Assembly (NCBI GenBank): GCA_035317605.1
Contig: DATHGT010000056.1
Coordinates: 1 to 5,174, forward strand
Source: DATHGT01 sp035317605
GTDB taxonomy: Bacteria; Methylomirabilota; Methylomirabilia; Rokubacteriales; CSP1-6
Reading direction: 5' to 3'
Length of the DNA stretch: 5,174 bases
The notes beneath the pieces were generated by a model. It searched no databases. It worked only from the letters and a program-made list of their open reading frames with translations, and was not told the origin of the DNA. The position numbers and the translations under genes are program-made. Positions 1 through 3,791 of this stretch are shown in pieces. The first letter of the stretch is position 1; every line of letters begins with the position of its first letter.

Positions 1-255
1 GCGGGCCTCGAAGGCAGCGTGGTCGTCGAGAAGGTGAAGGCCGAGACCGTGGCCACCCGCGGCTTCGACGCCGAGAGCCTCCAGTACGTCGACATGATCC
101 AGGCCGGCATCATCGACCCCACCAAGGTCGAGCGGGTGGCGCTGCAGAACGCGGCGTCGATCGCCTCCCTGCTGCTCACCACCGAGGCGCTGATCACGGA
201 CATCCCCGAGGACAAGCCAGCCGCGCCGGCGATGCCCCACGGAGACATGTACTAG
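1..255 (+). CDS. groEL: Chaperonin GroEL (60 kDa), C-terminal 84 residues, 5' truncated by window edge
   Basis: This is the last part of the ATP-driven cytosolic folding chaperonin, which forms a double heptameric ring with GroES. The frame is open from base 1 and reads AGLEGSVVVEKVK, then the family-typical stretch around YVDMIQAGIIDPTKVERVAL and QNAASIASLLLTTEA, which belongs to the C-terminal half of the equatorial (ATP and inter-ring contact) domain. The stop is TAG at 253-255. The end is unusual: after PAAPAMPH it finishes GDMY, with no Gly-Gly-Met repeat tail of the kind seen in Escherichia coli GroEL. The gene is followed by a strong terminator and so closes its own transcription unit, probably groES-groEL, with groES outside the window. 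Identity is secure. Whether the genome has other groEL copies cannot be seen. Confidence 0.97.
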   Translation, partial: AGLEGSVVVEKVKAETVATRGFDAESLQYVDMIQAGIIDPTKVERVALQNAASIASLLLTTEALITDIPEDKPAAPAMPHGDMY

Positions 256-274
256 CCGCCAGCTCACGTGCGGC

Positions 275-323
275 GAGACACGGTCCAGGCCGCCGTTCTG
301 GCGGTCTGGACCGTATCTCTTTT
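275..323 (+). terminator. Rho-independent terminator of groEL
   Basis: A 20-base left arm (275-294) pairs with a 20-base right arm (300-319) across a 5-base loop GTTCT. Only one G-U wobble and one C-A mismatch interrupt the stem. The arm is very GC-rich next to the loop, and it is followed at once by TTTT (320-323). This is a textbook intrinsic terminator placed 20 bases after the groEL stop. Confidence 0.93.
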
Positions 324-329
324 GAGGCG

Positions 330-359
330 TTGACCTTGCTGTGCCCGGGGATGTCTGAT
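330..359 (+). promoter_or_regulatory. Candidate sigma70-type promoter for the rpsF-ssb-rpsR-rplI operon
   Basis: TTGACC (330-335) matches the -35 consensus TTGACA at five of six bases. TCTGAT (354-359) matches the -10 consensus TATAAT at four of six, with an 18-base spacer. Transcription would start near 366 and leave a leader of about 46 bases before rpsF. The location fits: just after the groEL terminator and before the first operon gene. The call rests on motif similarity and position only. Confidence 0.55.
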
Positions 360-366
360 AGCCTTA

Positions 367-397
367 GGCGCTTCGAAATCGGTGCCCAGCGGCCCGA
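367..397 (+). promoter_or_regulatory. Candidate structured leader of rpsF with two alternative hairpins
   Basis: Two mutually exclusive helices can be drawn. In the first, 367-372 (GGCGCT) pairs with 381-386 (GGTGCC), using G-U wobbles. In the second, TCGG-T-GCC (379-386) pairs with GGC-CCGA (391-397) around loop CAGC, with U383 bulged. Both use 384-386. The second ends next to the Shine-Dalgarno region (GAGGGGGTGA, 396-405) and places a CCG at 394-396. In several phyla the S6:S18 complex is known to bind a CCG-containing structure in the rpsF leader and repress its own operon. Whether this leader belongs to that class is inference; the helices are short. Confidence 0.3.
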
Positions 398-411
398 GGG
401 GGTGAGTCGTT

Positions 412-750
412 CTGCGGCCTTACGAAATTCTCATCATCGTCGATTCTCGTCCCGCCGACGAGGAAGTCGCGACGCTGCTCACGCAGCTCAGCGACCAGAT
501 CAAGTCGATCGGGGCCGAGGTCATCAAGCTGGAAAACTGGGGGAAGCGCCGTCTGGCGTACGACATCCGCAAGCAGCGGGAAGGCACGTACGCCGTGCTG
601 GAGGTCTCTGCCGAGCCCTCGACGATCAAGGAGTTCGAGCGGCAGTTGCGGCTGAACGAGAACGTGCTGCGCTTCCTGTCCACGCGAGTCCCCGTTCGGA
701 AGAAGGCTCGGCCGGCAAAAACTCAAGAGGTAGTTGAGGAGGTCGGTTGA
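412..750 (+). CDS. rpsF: 30S ribosomal protein S6, with an apparent CTG start codon
   Basis: S6 sits on the 30S platform, where it binds 16S rRNA as a heterodimer with S18. The frame gives a 112-residue protein beginning (L/M)RPYEILIIVD, the classic S6 first strand, with the conserved ENWGKRRLAYDI segment at residues 41-52, then the EGTYAVLEV strand and the NENVLRFLSTRV strand. The tail (residues 96-112) is basic, then acidic. Start choice: the frame is closed by TGA at 403-405, leaving only GTC, GTT and CTG before the conserved RPYE. CTG at 412 lies 6 bases after GGTGA (401-405), part of a GAGGGGGTGA Shine-Dalgarno, so CTG is the best start. There is no ATG, GTG or TTG near the N terminus, so standard gene callers may miss or truncate this gene. 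The TGA stop overlaps the ssb ATG (TGATG), which implies translational coupling. Confidence 0.93.
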   Translation: MRPYEILIIVDSRPADEEVATLLTQLSDQIKSIGAEVIKLENWGKRRLAYDIRKQREGTYAVLEVSAEPSTIKEFERQLRLNENVLRFLSTRVPVRKKARPAKTQEVVEEVG

Positions 751-1178
751 TGGCGAGCCTCAATAAGGTCCTGCTGATCGGCAACCTGACGCGTCCCCCG
801 GAGCTGCGCTACACGCCGAGCGGCACCGCGGTGGCCGACTTGCGGCTGGCAGTGAACCGCAACTACACGACCCAGTCGGGTGAGCGGCGGGAGGAGGCGT
901 GCTTCCTCACGGTCATCGTCTGGGGCAAGCAGGCGGAAAGCTGCGGCGAGTACCTGGACAAGGGCAGCGAGGTCTTCGTCGAGGGACGGTTGCAGGTGCG
1001 CGACTGGGAAGGCAAGGACGGACAGAAGCGCACGGCCACCGAGGTCGTGGCCGAGCGCGTCCAGTTCATGAGCCGGACCAAGGGCGGCGGAGCCGGTCGA
1101 GCCCCGGCCGCGGTGGGCGCGCCGCAAAGCTTCCAGGACGAACCGCCGGGCGCTCCCGACGACGACGTACCGTTTTGA
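750..1178 (+). CDS. ssb: Single-stranded DNA-binding protein SSB
   Basis: SSB coats single-stranded DNA in replication, repair and recombination and recruits partner proteins through its acidic C-terminal tip. The 142-residue product has the OB fold at about residues 1-108. It opens MASLNKVLLIGNLTRPPELRY, and contains FLTVIVWGKQAE (52-63) and the strand pair EVFVEGRLQVRDWE (74-87). A Gly/Ala/Pro-rich linker (about 111-135) follows, and the tip is DDDVPF (137-142), a near-exact form of the canonical DDDIPF. The start is ATG at 750, overlapping the rpsF TGA, with GAGGAGG (736-742) as Shine-Dalgarno inside the rpsF end. A TTG three bases earlier is less likely. The position between rpsF and rpsR is the usual bacterial arrangement. 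Confidence 0.97.
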   Translation: MASLNKVLLIGNLTRPPELRYTPSGTAVADLRLAVNRNYTTQSGERREEACFLTVIVWGKQAESCGEYLDKGSEVFVEGRLQVRDWEGKDGQKRTATEVVAERVQFMSRTKGGGAGRAPAAVGAPQSFQDEPPGAPDDDVPF

Positions 1179-1195
1179 AGGAGGAGTGAGCCATT
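1179..1195 (+). promoter_or_regulatory. Strong Shine-Dalgarno that decides the rpsR start at ATT
   Basis: AGGAGG (1179-1184), extended upstream by the last A of the ssb TGA, is near-perfectly complementary to the 16S rRNA 3' end. Eight bases separate it from ATT at 1193-1195. The first in-frame ATG, at 1214, is 29 bases downstream of AGGAGG, too far for this site, and has only a weak purine run (AGAAG) of its own. The GTG at 1186 overlaps the site and is out of frame with S18. Confidence 0.65.
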
Positions 1196-1441
1196 CCATC
1201 ACCTCAGAAGCCGATGAAGCGGCGCCGGTTCGGCCGGCGGAAAGTCTGCAAGTTCTGCGCGGACAAGGTCGACCTGGTCGATTACAAGGACGTTCGGCGG
1301 CTGCGGAGCTTCGTCACCGAGCGCGGCAAGATCATCCCGCGGCGCATCTCGGGCAGCTGCGCGCGTCATCAGCGCCAGCTCACGCATGCGATCAAGCGCT
1401 CGCGGACGGTCGCCGTCCTGCCCTACGTGGCGACGGATTGA
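1193..1441 (+). CDS. rpsR: 30S ribosomal protein S18, apparent ATT start (alternative ATG at 1214)
   Basis: S18 is the 30S platform protein that pairs with S6. From the ATG at 1214 the product is 75 residues, the same length as the E. coli protein, and reads MKRRRFGRRKVCKFCADKVDLVDYKDVRRL, with later family signatures RGKIIPRRISG and RHQRQLTHAIKRSR and the VAVLPY end. From ATT at 1193 it gains seven residues (MPSPQKP) before that methionine. I chose ATT because the only good Shine-Dalgarno is set for it and the frame is open back to TGA at 1187; the 75-residue form remains possible. Residues C12, C15, C49 and H52 (numbered from the ATG) form a CxxC...CxxH set, consistent with the zinc-binding variety of S18. 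The TGA stop (1439-1441) overlaps an ATG (TGATG) that opens an 11-codon mini-ORF. Confidence 0.95.
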   Translation: MPSPQKPMKRRRFGRRKVCKFCADKVDLVDYKDVRRLRSFVTERGKIIPRRISGSCARHQRQLTHAIKRSRTVAVLPYVATD

Positions 1442-1476
1442 TGACATGGGGGGCGGCGCTCCTCGAATCTGCTTAG
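1441..1476 (+). other. Possible 11-codon coupling mini-ORF between rpsR and rplI
   Basis: An ATG overlapping the rpsR TGA opens the frame MTWGAALLESA, which ends at TAG (1474-1476). The TAG overlaps the rplI Shine-Dalgarno AGGAGA (1475-1480). CTCCT at 1459-1463 inside this frame is fully complementary to AGGAG at 1475-1479, so the rplI site could be hidden unless ribosomes move through. The mini-ORF has no clear Shine-Dalgarno and would depend on re-initiation after rpsR. It could be chance. Confidence 0.22.
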
Positions 1477-1486
1477 GAGATTTCCG

Positions 1487-1933
1487 ATGAAGATCATTCT
1501 GCTCGACGACGTCGCCAAGGTCGGCCGACGGGGCGAGGTGCGTGACGTGTCCGACGGGTACGCGCGCAACTTTCTCATTCCCAAGAAGCTGGCCCTCACC
1601 GCCACCGCCGGCAACCTCAAGGGCCTCGACCACATCAAGCGGCAGCAGGAGGCCAAGGCCGGCCGTATCAAGACCGACGCCGAGACCCTCCGGGATCGGA
1701 TCGAAGCGCTCGTGTGCGAAGAGCGGCGCCAGGCGTCCGAAGAGGGCAAGCTGTTCGGCTCGGTCACCGCGCAGAACGTGGTCGACTTCCTCGAGCGCAG
1801 CCAGATCCGCGTCGAGCGACGACAGGTGCACCTGGACGAGCCCATCAAAGCGCTCGGTGAGAGCGCCGTCACCATTCGCATCCATCCGGAAGTGACCGCG
1901 CAGCTCCGCGTGAACGTCGTCCGCAACGAGTAA
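1487..1933 (+). CDS. rplI: 50S ribosomal protein L9
   Basis: L9 binds 23S rRNA near the base of the L1 stalk and reaches across the ribosome surface; it is tied to reading-frame fidelity. The product has 148 residues, the usual length. The N-terminal rRNA-binding domain opens MKIILLDDVAKVGRRGEV and carries the L9 signature VSDGYARNFLIP (21-32), followed by KKLA where many homologues have KGLA. A long charged helix links to the C-terminal domain (about 85-148), which contains KLFGSVTAQNVVDFL and ends VTAQLRVNVVRNE. ATG at 1487 follows AGGAGA (1475-1480) with 6 bases between. It is the last gene before a hairpin, so it probably ends the operon. Confidence 0.97.
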   Translation: MKIILLDDVAKVGRRGEVRDVSDGYARNFLIPKKLALTATAGNLKGLDHIKRQQEAKAGRIKTDAETLRDRIEALVCEERRQASEEGKLFGSVTAQNVVDFLERSQIRVERRQVHLDEPIKALGESAVTIRIHPEVTAQLRVNVVRNE

Positions 1934-1934
1934 C

Positions 1935-1959
1935 TCGGAGGGGGCGAAGCCCCCTCCGA
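1935..1959 (+). terminator. GC-rich hairpin after rplI, probable operon terminator
   Basis: TCGGAGGGGGC (1935-1945) pairs perfectly with GCCCCCTCCGA (1949-1958/1959) around loop GAA: 11 pairs starting two bases after the rplI stop. The downstream bases (CGTTCATC) contain no T-run. It could therefore end transcription weakly, act as an mRNA 3' stabiliser, or allow partial read-through to dnaB. Confidence 0.6.
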
Positions 1960-1963
1960 CGTT

Positions 1964-2037
1964 CATCCACCGGCCGTCAACATCTCGTCCACAGAGTTCA
2001 GCCGCCTCTCCACCAGATCTCCACGGGCTGTGCACAA
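1964..2037 (+). promoter_or_regulatory. Phased TCCAC/TGCAC array resembling degenerate DnaA boxes upstream of dnaB
   Basis: The core TCCAC occurs at 1966, 1988, 2009 and 2020, and TGCAC at 2031, giving spacings of 22, 21, 11 and 11 bases, about one or two helical turns. Against the DnaA box TTATNCACA, TCATCCACC (1964-1972) and TCGTCCACA (1985-1993) match at seven of nine positions. On the minus strand 2029-2037 reads TTGTGCACA, one mismatch. The copies at 2009 and 2020 are weaker. An AT-richer stretch (2034-2063) adjoins the array. A DnaA-regulated dnaB promoter or an origin-like element is inference from spacing, motif and position. Confidence 0.3.
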
Positions 2038-2067
2038 AATTCGACGGCTGAACGAATTTCGTTGACG
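1975..2067. repeat. Nested inverted repeats between rplI and dnaB
   Basis: An outer perfect 7-base pair of arms (CGTCAAC 1975-1981, GTTGACG 2061-2067) encloses an inner perfect 9-base pair (GTTCAGCCG 1996-2004, CGGCTGAAC 2045-2053). The apical part between the inner arms is 40 bases and holds three of the TCCAC/TGCAC motifs. The two stems are compatible and could form one long interrupted hairpin in RNA or single-stranded DNA. The outer stem alone is not surprising by chance; the 9-base stem nested within it is less expected. Confidence 0.45.
2034..2062. repeat. Operator-like dyad near the dnaB start
   Basis: ACAAAATTCG (2034-2043) and CGAATTTCGT (2053-2062) are inverted copies with one mismatch, separated by 9 bases (centre at 2048). 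The form, about 29 bases with AT-rich half-sites in a GC-rich genome, resembles a dimeric regulator operator. It overlaps the inner arm of the nested repeats at 2045-2053, so the two structures would exclude each other. It starts 65 bases before the dnaB ATG. Confidence 0.35.
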
Positions 2068-2098
2068 AGAACCGCGACGACCGCCGACCATCGTCGCG

Positions 2099-3472
2099 AT
2101 GAGTCCTCTGGAAATTCCCTCGCGGATTCCGCCCCACAATCTCGACGCCGAGCGCGCGGTGCTCGGCGCCGTGCTGCTGGAGGGACGCGAGGCCCTCCCG
2201 CGGGTCATCGAAATCTTGAGACCCACCGACTTCTACACCGAGAGTCACCGCGCCATCTTCGGGACCATGCAAACGCTCTTCGATCGGGGCGCGCCGGTCG
2301 ATCTCATCACGCTCGGCGAGGAGCTGCGGCGGGCGGATCAGCTCGAGTTCGTGGGCGGGCCGGCCGCGCTGGCCTTGCTCGTCGAGCAGGCGTCGATCGC
2401 GTCCCACCTCACCGCCTACTCCCACATCGTGCGGGACATGGCCGTCCTGCGCGAGCTGATCCAGACCTCGACCCAGATCATCACCCAGGCCTACGAGGCC
2501 AAGGAGGACGTGCAGGGGCTCGTGGACGACGCGGAGCGCCGAATTTTCGGGCTCGCCGAGCGCCGCCTCGAGGGCAGCGCGCTGCCGGTGGGACGGATCC
2601 TCAAGAACACGTTCGAGTACATCGAGCGCCTCTACGAGCGAAAGGAGCACGTCACCGGCGTCGCCACCGGCTTCGAGAAGCTCGACCTGGAGACCTCCGG
2701 CTTCCAGCCCGCCGACTTCATCATCATCGCGGGCCGACCCAGCATGGGCAAGACGGCCTTCGCGTTGAACATCGCCCAGCATGTGGGGGTGAATCTGCGC
2801 GCGGCCGTGCTCGTGCTGAGCCTGGAGATGTCGGCGCCGCAGCTCGTGCAGCGCATGCTCTGTGCGGAGGCGAAGGTCGACTCGCAGGCCGTGCGCACCG
2901 GCTATCTCAGCTCGTCGGACTGGGCGCGGCTGACCTCGGCCGCGGGCCGGCTCAGCGAGGCGCGCATCTTCATCGACGACAGCCCTGGGCTCACGGTGCT
3001 GGAGGCCCGCGCCAAGGCCCGACGGATGAAGTCCGAGCACGGCCTGGACCTCTTGGTGATCGACTACCTCCAGCTCATGCGCGGGCGAAGCGGCATCGAG
3101 AACCGCCAGCAGGAAATCTCGGAGATCTCCCGATCGCTCAAGGCGCTCGCCAAGGAGCTGAACGTGCCCGTGGTCGCGCTCTCCCAGCTCTCCCGCGCCG
3201 TCGAAGCGCGCTCCCACCGCGACTTCCGGCCGCAGCTCTCCGACCTCCGTGAATCGGGCGCGCTCGAGCAGGATTCTGACCTGATTCTGTTTCTCTATCG
3301 CCAGTCAGTGTACAAAGAGGAACTGCCGCCGGACGAGGCGAACATCGCCGAGGTCATCATCGGCAAGCAGCGCAACGGGCCGATCGGGACCGTGAAGGTC
3401 GTGTTCCTCCCGCAGTACGCCCGCTTCGAGAACATCGCGGATCGCCACCGGCAGCCGCAGCCCTCGTTCTAA
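2099..3472 (+). CDS. dnaB: Replicative DNA helicase DnaB
   Basis: DnaB is the hexameric 5'-3' helicase that unwinds the fork and binds primase. The 457-residue product is normal length. The N-terminal domain (about 8-110) opens RIPPHNLDAERAVLGAVLLE, and a linker with helical segments follows (about 111-185). The RecA-like motor domain has Walker A GRPSMGKT (212-219), SLEM (241-244), Walker B LLVIDYLQL (318-326), ENRQQEISEISRSLK (334-348), SQLSR (362-366), RPQLSDLRESGALEQDSD (377-394) and the arginine-finger region KQRNGPIGT (423-431). No intein interrupts it. The ATG at 2099 is the natural family start; the frame is closed by TGA at 2063-2065. No Shine-Dalgarno precedes it (GACCATCGTCGCG), so initiation may be leaderless, SD-independent or weak. 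The upstream gap holds repeats and DnaA-box-like motifs. The stop TAA (3470-3472) is followed one base later by a structured spacer. Confidence 0.98.
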   Translation: MSPLEIPSRIPPHNLDAERAVLGAVLLEGREALPRVIEILRPTDFYTESHRAIFGTMQTLFDRGAPVDLITLGEELRRADQLEFVGGPAALALLVEQASIASHLTAYSHIVRDMAVLRELIQTSTQIITQAYEAKEDVQGLVDDAERRIFGLAERRLEGSALPVGRILKNTFEYIERLYERKEHVTGVATGFEKLDLETSGFQPADFIIIAGRPSMGKTAFALNIAQHVGVNLRAAVLVLSLEMSAPQLVQRMLCAEAKVDSQAVRTGYLSSSDWARLTSAAGRLSEARIFIDDSPGLTVLEARAKARRMKSEHGLDLLVIDYLQLMRGRSGIENRQQEISEISRSLKALAKELNVPVVALSQLSRAVEARSHRDFRPQLSDLRESGALEQDSDLILFLYRQSVYKEELPPDEANIAEVIIGKQRNGPIGTVKVVFLPQYARFENIADRHRQPQPSF

Positions 3473-3473
3473 G

Positions 3474-3543
3474 CTCCTCTGGTCGTGCAAGATTTACGCT
3501 GGAACGAATCTTGGAGCGTTGAGCTTCTTTGAAGCCAGAGGAG
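3474..3543 (+). promoter_or_regulatory. Predicted RBS-sequestering three-way junction between dnaB and the zinc-ribbon gene
   Basis: The arm CTCCTCTGG (3474-3482), starting two bases after the dnaB stop, is a perfect 9-base complement of CCAGAGGAG (3535-3543), which contains most of the AGAGGAGG Shine-Dalgarno (3537-3544) of the gene at 3550. The enclosed 52 bases hold two more perfect helices: CAAGATT (3488-3494) with AATCTTG (3507-3513), and CTTC (3524-3527) with GAAG (3531-3534) around TTT. Together they make a three-way junction. A ribosome terminating on dnaB would cover the left arm and free the site, so coupling is a natural reading; a small-molecule or protein switch is another. There is no T-run, so it is not an intrinsic terminator. 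Confidence 0.45.
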
Positions 3544-3549
3544 GCTCGC

Positions 3550-3741
3550 ATGACATCGCGCTGCGGATGTGGACGTGAAATCCAGTACGCATTTCACGAG
3601 CTGGCGTGTATCGACTGCGGCGGCGCCTGCTGTCCCGGCTGCTCGGTCGGACTCGAGTCCGTCACGTACTGCCGGCGCTGCGCCGGGTCGCTCCTCGGGG
3701 CGCCGCGGGTGACCTCGGAAGAGCCGTTCGACCTGCGCTGA
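3550..3741 (+). CDS. Small cysteine-rich zinc-ribbon-like protein of unknown function
   Basis: I do not recognise a named family. The 63-residue product starts MTSRCGCGREIQYAFHELAC and contains nine cysteines: C5, C7, C20, C23, C27, C28, C31, C41 and C44. The pairs C20xxC23, C28xxC31 and C41xxC44, with H16 near, suggest one or two zinc sites of the zinc-ribbon or B-box type (CxDCGxxxCPxC then YCRRC). It has no signal peptide or membrane segment. The last 17 residues are non-cysteine and end in an acidic-hydrophobic tail (EEPFDLR). The start is ATG at 3550, five bases after AGAGGAGG (3537-3544); a TTG at 3529 in frame lies upstream of that site and is unlikely. It lies 77 bases after dnaB, whose stop may be coupled to it through an RNA stem. 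A nucleic-acid or protein-binding adaptor role is possible but not shown. Confidence 0.8.
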   Translation: MTSRCGCGREIQYAFHELACIDCGGACCPGCSVGLESVTYCRRCAGSLLGAPRVTSEEPFDLR

Positions 3742-3791
3742 CGGCGGACCTCGGCCCGCGTCCCCTTCGGTCTTCTTCACCCGCCGAGAGT
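3742..3791 (+). other. Short intergenic spacer before the transporter gene
   Basis: Fifty bases, GC-rich, ending in CCGAGAGT before the ATG pair at 3792 and 3795. I see no convincing terminator and no room for a c-di-AMP (ydaO-type) riboswitch. The GAGAG at 3786-3790 is a weak Shine-Dalgarno. The transporter may be read through from dnaB and the zinc-ribbon gene, or have a promoter I cannot identify. Confidence 0.5.

Noticed and set aside
330..737. 135-codon plus-strand frame over rpsF
   Set aside because: Alternative frame of rpsF. Its TTG start is the -35 element, and the product is Arg/Ser-rich without a family; S6 is clear in the correct frame.
2062..2091. TTGACG as a -35 element of a dnaB promoter
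   Set aside because: At 17-18 bases downstream there is only CGACCA or GACCAT, with no usable -10. TTGACG is also part of the outer inverted repeat arm.
1199..3217. 672-codon minus-strand open frame
   Set aside because: It lies antisense to rpsR, rplI and dnaB, all with unmistakable family motifs. The translation is rich in Arg, Gly, His, Asp and Leu as expected from reading high-GC codons backwards, and no domain is recognisable.
2062..3252. 396-codon plus-strand frame overlapping dnaB
   Set aside because: Arg/Gly/Ala/Pro-rich frame-shifted reading of dnaB with no domain; dnaB is certain.
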